Below, in pieces: positions 7,714 to 15,273 of a DNA stretch of 64,000 nucleotides (its first letter is position 1; each line of letters starts with the position of its first letter). The notes under the pieces were generated by a model. It did no database searches. It was not told where the DNA came from and saw only the letters and a list, made by a program, of their open reading frames with translations. This stretch comes from JADGNZ01 sp963715895 (lineage in GTDB: Bacteria; Acidobacteriota; Thermoanaerobaculia; Gp7-AA8). The stretch is taken from the NCBI GenBank assembly GCA_963715895.1, contig OY970284.1, forward strand, positions 496,001 through 560,000, written 5' to 3'. The position numbers and the translations under genes are program-made.

Positions 7714-7903
7714 TGTCATCCTGAGCCGCCGGAGCCGCGTAATCGCGAAGCGATTGCGCTGCGTAGGACGGTCGAAGGACCCCCACGTTGTATCCCGGCT
7801 GGGCGGCGGAATAGTCGACATTCCACCGCCCTGTCCGGGTTTCAGGCTGGGGGTCCTTCGGCGCGCTCTGCCCCTCCGGGGCTGCCGCCGCCTCAGGATG
7901 ACA
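7714..7903. repeat. 190-bp near-palindromic MITE-like element
   Basis: The termini TGTCATCCTGAG (7714-7725) and CTCAGGATGACA (7892-7903) are perfect inverted repeats. Inside them GTCGAAGGACCCCCA pairs with TGGGGGTCCTTCGGC, and the centre is GGCGGCGGAAT-AGTCGAC-ATTCCACCGCC. The whole block therefore folds into one long hairpin. It carries no open frame and lies between two convergent genes. It looks like a non-autonomous inverted-repeat element. Confidence 0.75.
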
Positions 7904-7947
7904 GATAGGATGACGGGACAACACGCCCGCCCGCCAGTATTCGAGGG

Positions 7948-8910
7948 CTACACTGCGTCCGTCCCCTTGACCGCCTGCCGCATCCTTCCGCCATCCGCCT
8001 GTACCTGATTGCGGCCGTTTTTCTTGGCGCGGTACAGCGCCTTGTCCGCCGCCACGATCAGTTCTTTGGCTGAATGGATGCGCGGGTTCGGCACCGTGGC
8101 CACGCCGATGCTGACCGTCGCCGAGATCGGACCGGCCTGCGAGCTCACCGGCGTCAACTCGATGGCGCGCCGGATCTGCTCCGCGAAGATGAGGGCGTCG
8201 TCGAGGATCGTCTCCGGCAGCATCAGCGCGAACTCTTCTCCGCCGTACCGCGCGGCCAGATCGGTCGACCGGATGGCCTCCTGGAAGATCTTCGAGATGG
8301 CTTTGAGCACCTCATCGCCGACCGCGTGGCCGTAAGTGTCGTTGACCTTCTTGAAGAAATCGAGATCGACGATGACGAAGGAGAGCGGCCGCTGGTAGCG
8401 CGCTGATTCCTCGAAAGCGCGCGACAGCTCGTCCTGAAGATGGCGGTGGTTGTGGAGCTTGGTCAGCCCGTCGGTGATCGAGAGGAGCTCCAGCCGGCGG
8501 TTGCTCTCGAGCAGCTCCTTCTGCAGGTCGACGATCCGTTTGGCGGCGCGGATGCGCGCCATCAGCTCAGGATACTGGAAGGGTTTGGTGATGTAGTCGT
8601 CCGCGCCGAGGTCGAGGCCCTGCACCTTGTCCTCCTGCTCGTCCTCGCCTGTGAGCATGATGAGGTAACGATTGCGCAGCTCCGGCTCCGACTTGAGCAG
8701 CCGGCAAAGCTCGACCCCATCCATGTCCGGGAGGCGCCGGTCGAGGATGGCCAGGTCCCAGGCGATTTGCGGAAGCTGCTCCTTCGCCTCCTCCCCCATC
8801 CCGAATTCGACGGTCTCGTAACCGCTGCGCTTGAGAAACAGGCTTACCAGCCGCCGGATCGCGGGATCGTCATCGACGATGGCAACCCGAAAGGGCTTGG
8901 AATCTGGCAT
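7948..8910 (-). CDS. Response regulator with GGDEF diguanylate cyclase domain
   Basis: A 320-residue protein. The N-terminal receiver (about 1-125) has VAIVDDDPA, the phospho-Asp in LAILDRRLPDMDG, LTGEDEQ and DDYITKPFQ. A short helical linker leads to a GGDEF domain (about 155-315) with active motif GGEEF, upstream DLDFFKKVNDTYGH and an inhibitory I-site RSTD five residues before GGEEF. It should make cyclic di-GMP in a phosphorylation-dependent, feedback-inhibited way. No EAL or HD-GYP partner is present in the window. ATG at 8910 gives the standard receiver start; upstream in-frame codons read repeat DNA. Confidence 0.9.
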   Translation of the reverse strand: MPDSKPFRVAIVDDDPAIRRLVSLFLKRSGYETVEFGMGEEAKEQLPQIAWDLAILDRRLPDMDGVELCRLLKSEPELRNRYLIMLTGEDEQEDKVQGLDLGADDYITKPFQYPELMARIRAAKRIVDLQKELLESNRRLELLSITDGLTKLHNHRHLQDELSRAFEESARYQRPLSFVIVDLDFFKKVNDTYGHAVGDEVLKAISKIFQEAIRSTDLAARYGGEEFALMLPETILDDALIFAEQIRRAIELTPVSSQAGPISATVSIGVATVPNPRIHSAKELIVAADKALYRAKKNGRNQVQADGGRMRQAVKGTDAV

Positions 8911-8966
8911 CGACGGGCGCTGCCGCAAGGGTGGTGCCAGTGCTGGAGTTACGCCGTTATCTGTGC

Positions 8967-9113
8967 GTTGTCGGTAGTCGGGTTGTCGGTTATCGGTTAT
9001 CGATTCGCGTCTCGATCGACCACCGAGCGCGGTGAGAGCAAAGCCCAGCCAATCGTCAAACGGCGCCGCAGCGCAAAGACAACCGACAACCGACAACCGA
9101 TAACCGACAACCG
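8967..9113. repeat. Inverted arms of GTCGGTT/AACCGAC heptamer repeats
   Basis: The left arm (about 8967-9004) contains GTTGTCGGTAGTCGGG and TCGGTTATCGGTTATCG units. The right arm (about 9078-9113) contains repeated ACAACCG units. The arms are roughly inverted copies flanking about 70 bases of unique sequence. The unit is the CGACAAC heptamer also seen at 1026-1067. The block lies between nadC and the GGDEF gene. Confidence 0.65.
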
Positions 9114-9125
9114 GCCAACCCGCAC

Positions 9126-9959
9126 CTAAACGATTCGCATGGAAATATCCAACGCCGTCACCGAATGCGTCAGCGCTCCGATCGAGATGCGGTCGACGCC
9201 TGTCTCGGCGATCTCGCGGACGTTGTCGATGGTGATGCCGCCCGACGCTTCGAGCGGAACGGCGCCGGCGACCCGCACGACCGCCTGGCGCATCTGCCCC
9301 GCGGTCATGTTGTCGAGGAGGATGAAGTCAGGACGAAGGGCCAGCGCTTCCTCGAGCTCGGCGACGTTGCGCACCTCGATCATGATCTGCCGAGTGTTCT
9401 TAGTAAAACGAATCCGTTCGACCGCGGCGGTGATCGACCCGGCCCGGTCGATGTGGTTGTTCTTGATGAGGAACATGTCGTAGAGGCCGAAGCGGTAGTT
9501 CTCTCCGCCGCCGCAACGGACGGCGTACTTGTCGAGCGCACGCAGTCCCGGCGCGGTCTTGCGCGTGTCGTAGATCCTGGCCTTCGTTCCGCGCACCGCC
9601 TCGACATAGCGCCTGGTGGTCGTAGCGATCCCGGAAGCGCGTTGCATCAGGTTCAACGCCGTCCGCTCCCCCGCCAGCAGCGCGATCACCGACGCGCTGA
9701 CCTCGGCGACGACATCTCCCACCTCGACCGCATCGCCATCTTTTCGCTTCCGATCGAAGGATGATGATGGATCGATCGCCGCGAACGTCGCCGCCGCGAA
9801 ATCGAGTCCCGCCAGGATCCCCGAGGCCTTGACCAGGAAGCGCGCCTGCCCGCGGTCGCCGGGATCGAAGATGGCTTCGCTGGTGATGTCGGGAAGGTCT
9901 TCATCGAGCGCATGGCGCACGATGGAATCGATGTCGCGGTCAGGATCGCGGGTTGTCAT
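9126..9959 (-). CDS. nadC: Nicotinate-nucleotide pyrophosphorylase (carboxylating)
   Basis: A 277-residue enzyme that converts quinolinate and PRPP to nicotinate mononucleotide in NAD synthesis. Family marks are ALDEDLPDIT near the N-terminus, LNLMQRASGIATTTRRYV, YDTRKTAPGLRALDKYAVRCGGG with the catalytic basic residues, FLIKNNHI, IEVRNVAELEEAL, ILLDNMT and the C-terminal ASGGI..NVREIAETGVDRISIGALTHS. The length is normal. nadA and nadB are not in the window. It is transcribed away from the tmRNA gene, 54 bases from its start. Confidence 0.95.
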   Translation of the reverse strand: MTTRDPDRDIDSIVRHALDEDLPDITSEAIFDPGDRGQARFLVKASGILAGLDFAAATFAAIDPSSSFDRKRKDGDAVEVGDVVAEVSASVIALLAGERTALNLMQRASGIATTTRRYVEAVRGTKARIYDTRKTAPGLRALDKYAVRCGGGENYRFGLYDMFLIKNNHIDRAGSITAAVERIRFTKNTRQIMIEVRNVAELEEALALRPDFILLDNMTAGQMRQAVVRVAGAVPLEASGGITIDNVREIAETGVDRISIGALTHSVTALDISMRIV

Positions 9960-10013
9960 ATCGGAATGCTGCCATCAGACGGGGCGTTTGAGGGAACAGT
10001 TCGTTGAAAATTT

Positions 10014-10368
10014 GGGGGCGTACCGGCTTCGACGGGGACATGTCGGGGCCATGGTTGCATGCCGAGCTGATTGCCTCGTAAATCCGATCACCCTGAGTAG
10101 CTGCGAACAACAGCCAACTCGCTCTCGCGGCCTAAAAACCCACGAGCGTCCGCCCGATGGTTGCTCACGCCGTCGGGACCGGATGTCATTAAGGTGAGCT
10201 AAGCGTCCGCGAGCCGTCTCGGCGCGAACGATGAAAACCTAGAGGCTGGTCCACGTTCACTCCCCGCTCTCCGGGCAGAACATGGACGAGAACTAAAGGA
10301 GAGATAAGCATGTAGTAGCCAGGCTTCACTGCTCTCGGACGCGGGTTCAACTCCCGCCGCCTCCACCA
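10014..10368 (+). ncRNA. ssrA: Transfer-messenger RNA
   Basis: The 5' end GGGGGCGTACCGGCTTCGAC and the 3' end GGGTTCAACTCCCGCCGCCTCCACCA are diagnostic of tmRNA. GGGGGCG pairs with CGCCTCC to form the acceptor stem, and the 3' CCA is encoded. The resume codon GCG at 10103 begins the tag ANNSQLALAA followed by TAA, a typical -ALAA proteolysis tag. It is a one-piece tmRNA of about 355 nucleotides that rescues stalled ribosomes. Confidence 0.95.
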
Positions 10369-10447
10369 TATCGGCCCTGCCGGCGCTACCACCTATCGGG
10401 AAAGCCGTAGGACTGTCGAATCCCTTCAGAACTCTGATCCTCCGCGC

Positions 10448-12112
10448 CTACTCCGATGTACTCCCTCTCGACCGCCGCAGCGGCGCGGCCAACTGGTCGC
10501 GATACTTTCGCGGGAGGACGGGCGAAATAAGCCTGAGATAGCTTCTCATGACGCGTTCCGGCATCAGCCCTTTCCACAAGAACGCCTGCGCGATGAAAAA
10601 CAACCCATAGAAGGTGAAGATCACCGCCTCCCAATCGGGCCCGTGGCCCGAGGAAAGACTGCGGATGATACTAATGGCCGGTACAATCAGCATGCAAACA
10701 CCAAGGATGAAGAACGCGACTTTCGCCCGGCGCCTGACCGGTTCCAATCGTGCCTGTTCCTTCTTCCATGTCAGAAGCGGAAGTCCGAGGACATCGTGGC
10801 CCAAGCTGTAACAAACGATCGGTTCCTCGTGCGCCACGGTTTTCACGTTGACTCGGCGCACGATCCGCTGCTCCTCGCTCTCCAGAAACTCCATTGTTTC
10901 CTGAAACGGCAGTTGCGTGCGTAACTTCGCGGCCAACTTTTGGAGATCGGCACTCGGCTTGAGCTCGGTGGTTACCGTGCCATCGACCTGCGTTCGCGCC
11001 AATTCGGAAAGGATGTTTCGCCAATAGTTGACCTCGGTATCCACGAAGTGAATCTTCTTCGTGGTGCAGTATGCTCGCAGAACGCTCTCGAGATGCTTAT
11101 CGACCTGTTCCTCGATCCCGCCGAGACTGATGTAGTCGGCGTTGACGATCACGCGCACGCTGTTCTCTGGTTTGCTGGCGTTGATTCGGCGGTAGAGGGC
11201 GTCGCAGACGATCTGGGCTACGGGCAAGATACCGCCGGTCAAATTGGCGGCCGCTAGATCGTGCGCGATCATTTCGGGAAGACCATCTTCGAACTTGAAA
11301 CCATATCGCGATCGCGGCGCAGCAAGCCCGCCGATCGCGCAGTCAAGCGTTGGCCGCACGATAGCTTCCACCAACTCGTGTTCATCGAGATCGGCCAGGA
11401 AAAACTCGGCGATGGCGCTCTGCTCGGAGCTGAACTCCTGGATGGCATTGCGATAGCGTCCGTAAAACTCCGTGCGGATGGCAATGAGCAGCTTCATGTC
11501 GAGCTGGCTCTTGGCGAAGGCGGAGATGAACTTGAAGAACGCGTCGCGGTTGCTTCGGCCATCCTGGCCCACGTTCAACGTGAGTACCTCCTCAGCCTGG
11601 TCGACTACCACGATCAGGGTCTGGGGAAGTCTACGAGCCACCTCCTCGAGCGCTGCGACGAGATCGCCCGGCTCTGGTCCGGTCGGACTCTTCCAGTTTT
11701 GCAGCGCCCCGCGCATGAGGGCTGAGAGATCAATGTTCCGGCTACCCGTCGGTGTTTCGATACTGATGGGGCTGGCAGTGAATTCGGCGACAGCGTTGGC
11801 CAGGTTAAACAGCGGCAGTGCCGTGGAGCGGACGAAGAGAGCGCGAGCGTCGGACTTGAGAAACGCAAAGCCATGTCCTCTCGCCTCGATGAAGGGAATG
11901 AGGCCCGCTCGCAGGAATGATGATTTACCGCAGCCGGTGGTGCCATGCAGAATCGTCAACCGGATGGCAGGGGAAGCGATAAAGCGTGCGCAGCGCTGGA
12001 CGTCTTCGTCACGGCCGGCGAAAAGCGGTGTGTCGCTGGGCCCGTAGTAGCTGAGCCCTTTGTATGGCGACGGAGGCCATTCTGTCTGCGTCTGTGTCTC
12101 GATCATAGTCAT
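10448..12112 (-). CDS. Membrane-anchored STAND NTPase (nSTAND1-like)
   Basis: A 554-residue protein. The start matches the nSTAND1-type P-loop domain: PYKGLSYY and LFAGRDEDV, then Walker A GTTGCGKSS (57-65), Walker B LIVVVDQAEEVL and a later arginine-rich AIRTEFYGRYR sensor-like region. A winged-helix-like segment follows, and two hydrophobic helices near the C-terminus (VAFFILGVCMLIVPAISII and AVIFTFYGLFFIAQAFLW) anchor it in the membrane. The ATG overlaps the TGA of the CHAT gene (ATGA, 12109-12112), so translation is coupled. Members act as NTP-dependent switches in conflict signalling. No WD40 or TPR sensor repeats are attached, so sensing may depend on the partners. Confidence 0.8.
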   Translation of the reverse strand: MTMIETQTQTEWPPSPYKGLSYYGPSDTPLFAGRDEDVQRCARFIASPAIRLTILHGTTGCGKSSFLRAGLIPFIEARGHGFAFLKSDARALFVRSTALPLFNLANAVAEFTASPISIETPTGSRNIDLSALMRGALQNWKSPTGPEPGDLVAALEEVARRLPQTLIVVVDQAEEVLTLNVGQDGRSNRDAFFKFISAFAKSQLDMKLLIAIRTEFYGRYRNAIQEFSSEQSAIAEFFLADLDEHELVEAIVRPTLDCAIGGLAAPRSRYGFKFEDGLPEMIAHDLAAANLTGGILPVAQIVCDALYRRINASKPENSVRVIVNADYISLGGIEEQVDKHLESVLRAYCTTKKIHFVDTEVNYWRNILSELARTQVDGTVTTELKPSADLQKLAAKLRTQLPFQETMEFLESEEQRIVRRVNVKTVAHEEPIVCYSLGHDVLGLPLLTWKKEQARLEPVRRRAKVAFFILGVCMLIVPAISIIRSLSSGHGPDWEAVIFTFYGLFFIAQAFLWKGLMPERVMRSYLRLISPVLPRKYRDQLAAPLRRSRGSTSE

Positions 12113-13242
12113 ATCTCGCGGGTACCGAGAGGCCCATCGGAGTAGTTGATGCATGGCGCGGTAAAGGACCGTTTGAGGACATTCACCTGAAGCAGCGGAT
12201 ACGCATAGAGACCATACACGAGCGACAGCGGCCAGTGAGCGCGGCGCAGGTGGGCCAGCGTGTCGGCGACGGTCTCCCCGTTCTGCAGTAGTCGGGCGAT
12301 CAATTCGTGGCCGAAACGAAAAGCAAACACGTCAGGCACCGCCGTCTCAGTACCGACAAAGCCGCAGAAGCCGCTGCTGCCTGCCGCTTCCAGAAAGCCT
12401 CCATCCTCGCTGCCGACGGCCGTGGAGCAACCATTCAACACAATGAGACAAGGGGGCCGATTGAACGAGCGATTGTTCTTGAGTTTGAGGTGGATTTGAT
12501 CCATGCCCAGCTCGTCGTCATCCGAAAACGAGAGGCGAGTCCCGTTGGCGTGACACAGAAAATACAATATCCCGATTTCGCTGTTGTTGTTTTTCCACGT
12601 GTTGATGAGATCTTGCGAATTGCGCACGATTTGTGATGGGGCGCCAGTCATCTGCGTCCAGGCTTCCTGCTCTTCGGGCGTCACCGCACCCAATACATCG
12701 GTGATGACGCTCTCGTTGAGCGCCAGGAGGAGTCTAAACTGGCGAGCGTCTGGCGTCGAATCCAGTCCAGAGGGAGTCAGCCGGCTATAGACCGTGGCCA
12801 CGCGGTACTTGCTGCACCAGTACTCGTCGGGATTCGTGTAGTCTGAGTTCCCCGTGCCGAGCTCGCCGTCGAAAATTAGACCGAACGGAATATGAATGCG
12901 CGGGTCGACCGAAAACGTGATCCGAATGTCGGCGCGCCCGGTCAACCAATGGACGACGTCGTCGGCCTCGGCCTGGCCGGCTCCGTCGCTGGTGAATAGC
13001 GCGTCATACAAATCACGACCGGCGCGGGCCACATCGAGCAACGCCCTGTCCATTTCGCGGGCATCATTTTGCCGCGTCGCGGTAACGAGCCGTTTGAGCG
13101 CGGACCGTGCGGCAGCTCCCATCCTACGTAATAGTCCGACATCGATCGTATAGGGAAAGAATTTCGCTTCGCCTTGATGCCATACGGTCTTGATTTGCGA
13201 TCCTTCGAGTGTCATCACCACTTCGACGAGGTCAGAGGCCAT
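12109..13242 (-). CDS. CHAT-domain (caspase-like) protease
   Basis: A 377-residue protein whose C-terminal half is a CHAT peptidase domain. The catalytic pair is His231 in LYFLCHANGT and Cys272 in IVLNGCSTAVG, and the usual downstream glycine-rich FLEAAGSSGFCGFVGTE and GHELIARLLQNGETVADTLAHLRR helices follow. The N-terminal 100 residues (VEVVMTLEG..IKTVWHQGEAKFF) are unassigned. The start at 13242 has ACGGAG six bases upstream; it overlaps the upstream phosphoesterase by 11 bases and the downstream NTPase by 4. This architecture fits a regulated protease in a defence or suicide operon; substrate unknown. Confidence 0.85.
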   Translation of the reverse strand: MASDLVEVVMTLEGSQIKTVWHQGEAKFFPYTIDVGLLRRMGAAARSALKRLVTATRQNDAREMDRALLDVARAGRDLYDALFTSDGAGQAEADDVVHWLTGRADIRITFSVDPRIHIPFGLIFDGELGTGNSDYTNPDEYWCSKYRVATVYSRLTPSGLDSTPDARQFRLLLALNESVITDVLGAVTPEEQEAWTQMTGAPSQIVRNSQDLINTWKNNNSEIGILYFLCHANGTRLSFSDDDELGMDQIHLKLKNNRSFNRPPCLIVLNGCSTAVGSEDGGFLEAAGSSGFCGFVGTETAVPDVFAFRFGHELIARLLQNGETVADTLAHLRRAHWPLSLVYGLYAYPLLQVNVLKRSFTAPCINYSDGPLGTREI

Positions 13243-14620
13243 GAGAGTCTCCGTGTACATTCAAATTTGCGCCGTCGAGTGTGATCTCGACATAGCGGAG
13301 GGTGAACGGGAATGAAGCGATGTTGGACGGGCGCAGCAGCGTCCATCGTTTGGGGCGATCGTCGGCCGGAGGCGTGTAGTAACGTGTCCAGCTTCCGCTA
13401 TTGATGTATTGGCGGTTCGCCCTCGGTTCGACAACTTCGTGAGTGTGGCCCATCACCACCAACGCTACGTCTGGGTCCGTGAGAATACGCGCCGCGTGCT
13501 TGGCCAGCTCTCGCGATTCGTCCACCATGAAGCCACGCCCGAGCCTCAGCGTTCCCGGCTCACTGCTCGACAGTAAGGCGCTGTCCATGTCGGATGGCAG
13601 GAGATCGATGTTCTCGGCTAGTAGATGCATTGCCTCGGCGACCTGGGAGTCATCTGCCAATTTGTCGTAGAGTCCGAGTGACTGGCCAAGCGGTGTTCCA
13701 CGCTCTCTCAAGCCGCGCAACACGGCCGCCTTCGACGGATGCTGCGCCAGTGCGGCGAGAATCACGCGGGGGTCGAGACGCTGCTCGTCGATAGTCAGCA
13801 GATCCATCGGACGGGAGGCCGTTGTTCGGCCGATGAATTGCAACATCTCCCACACCGCCGCTCCGGCGGCGAGAGGTCCATAGCCGGAGATGAAGGCCGA
13901 AGTGCCAAACAATTTCACGAATTCCGAGAATGGCTTGACGTTGTCTACGAAGGGATAGCGCTCGTCGAGGCGATTCATATAGCGGATCAGAAAACGCGTG
14001 CCGACGCATTCGACCAGACGCTGTCGGCCCGCACGATCGGAAAGGATCGGCGGCCGACCAGCGCTCCAGCACGATTCATCCCGGATGCGGAACCAATTCG
14101 TCGGATCGTACTGGTGCCCGTGCTCGATCCACACGTGTGGGAAGTCGGCTGGGCGGTACACCTGCTGGAGGACGAAGAGGAGCTGTTGCCGGGAGCGATT
14201 GGAATGACAGACCAGATCTTCGAAAGAGCCGCGAACTTGTCGGAAGAAGAAGTCAGCATCATGGTTGCCGGGCAGGATTGTCAGTCTGTTGTCCGCATTG
14301 GCGTCGAGGAATGCAGCTGCGGCACGAAAAATCTCGGTGTGAGCCGCTGCCATGTGCGCGAGTTTCTCCAGCGACGTTGCGATGTCGTGGCAGAGGGGGA
14401 CGCCGTCCGCGCTGGTCCCTTCAAGCTGGCAATTCCAAGGATCGGCCTGCACGAAATCGAGAAAGTCCCCGTTGATGACGATCTCCGTCGGGAGGTTAGT
14501 GCGCGCCGTATCAGTGAAGAACCGGCTGACCTCCTGTTCCAAAGCCGCGTCGCAGTCGTCGAGAACCCCCGCGCCAACGTGCAGGTCCGAGATGATACGC
14601 AGTGTCCTCTCTGTCGTCAC
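13232..14620 (-). CDS. Calcineurin-like metallophosphoesterase
   Basis: A 462-residue protein with the complete metallophosphoesterase motif set: D12-x-H14 in ISDLHVG, G51-D52 in INGDFLDF, G118-N-H-D121 in LPGNHDAD, histidines in EHGHQYD (167, 169) and the late GHTH at 391-394. An insert of about 200 helical residues lies between the fourth and last metal motifs. The start is uncertain: GTG 14620 has GGAAAGAG upstream, while GTG 14656 would add 12 residues. First gene of a three-gene operon with a CHAT protease and a STAND NTPase. It could hydrolyse a nucleotide second messenger or a phosphoprotein; the substrate is not evident. Confidence 0.85.
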   Translation of the reverse strand: MTTERTLRIISDLHVGAGVLDDCDAALEQEVSRFFTDTARTNLPTEIVINGDFLDFVQADPWNCQLEGTSADGVPLCHDIATSLEKLAHMAAAHTEIFRAAAAFLDANADNRLTILPGNHDADFFFRQVRGSFEDLVCHSNRSRQQLLFVLQQVYRPADFPHVWIEHGHQYDPTNWFRIRDESCWSAGRPPILSDRAGRQRLVECVGTRFLIRYMNRLDERYPFVDNVKPFSEFVKLFGTSAFISGYGPLAAGAAVWEMLQFIGRTTASRPMDLLTIDEQRLDPRVILAALAQHPSKAAVLRGLRERGTPLGQSLGLYDKLADDSQVAEAMHLLAENIDLLPSDMDSALLSSSEPGTLRLGRGFMVDESRELAKHAARILTDPDVALVVMGHTHEVVEPRANRQYINSGSWTRYYTPPADDRPKRWTLLRPSNIASFPFTLRYVEITLDGANLNVHGDSHGL

Positions 14621-14656
14621 GCGATGCTCTTTCCGCACGCGACTCAGGGCGCGCAC

Positions 14657-15184
14657 CGGTGAAAACTTCTGATGCTTTGATGTTAGAACCTTGATTAGGG
14701 AGTGTCGTGGCGCGCCGTTTCCCTACCCCCCCCAATAACCCCGAACGTGAAGGACTGATCGTTCAAGTCCCGATTTAAGGGCTGTCGCGTTGTCCTACAC
14801 GCGTACTCAATACGTACCTTGAGCAGGAATTTGGAGCGTTTTCGGCGATTTTGCCAGATTAGTGTTTTCAGTAACTTATTGAATCTAAAAGGCCTCCACC
14901 AATCAAAATAACCTAACTGCCTCAGATAGCTTCCATCGATCAAGATGCGAACTTGCCTTACCTACTCCCTGGCACGCCGTCTGTCCAAACGTCCCGAGTC
15001 GGCCGACCTCATTCCTCATGTCGACGCCATGAGCAAGGCTCTCAGCAAACGCATTCGGAAGTCCAAATCCAAGCCGGCACCGGCGCCGGTCCCCCCGGCT
15101 ACCGATCCGACGCAGCCCTCGACGGTGACGCCATCGTCATCGACGACCGCTACGAAGACCAAGTAGCCGGTTTCGTGCTGTAAC
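14657..15184. other. Gene-poor, lower-GC spacer upstream of the phosphoesterase operon
   Basis: About 530 bases with lower GC than the surroundings. It should hold the promoter of the three-gene operon; TTGATTAGGG- and AT-rich stretches lie at about 14680-14700 and 14860-14920, but I can assign no definite boxes. A plus-strand frame from ATG 15029 to 15166 encodes a 45-residue Lys, then Pro/Ser/Thr-rich peptide (MSKALSKRIRKSKSKPAPAP). I regard it as possible but unsupported. No RNA gene is recognised. Confidence 0.4.
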
Positions 15185-15185
15185 C

Positions 15186-15215
15186 GCGCGGGCGCGTCCG
15201 AAGACGCGCCCGCGC
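15186..15215. terminator. Perfect 13-bp hairpin with CGAA loop
   Basis: GCGCGGGCGCGTC (15186-15198) and GACGCGCCCGCGC (15203-15215) flank a CGAA tetraloop. It is very stable but lacks a T-run on either strand. It may be a bidirectional or factor-assisted terminator between the lower-GC spacer and the M61 gene. Confidence 0.55.
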
Positions 15216-15273
15216 ACTTGGTTTGCCGGAGGGTTGCGGCCGACGTCCCGGTTCGACATACACTCTCGCCGCC

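Noticed and set aside
14695..14943. 82-codon minus-strand frame in the lower-GC spacer
   Set aside because: No ribosome binding site or family; the gap more likely carries the promoter of the phosphoesterase operon.
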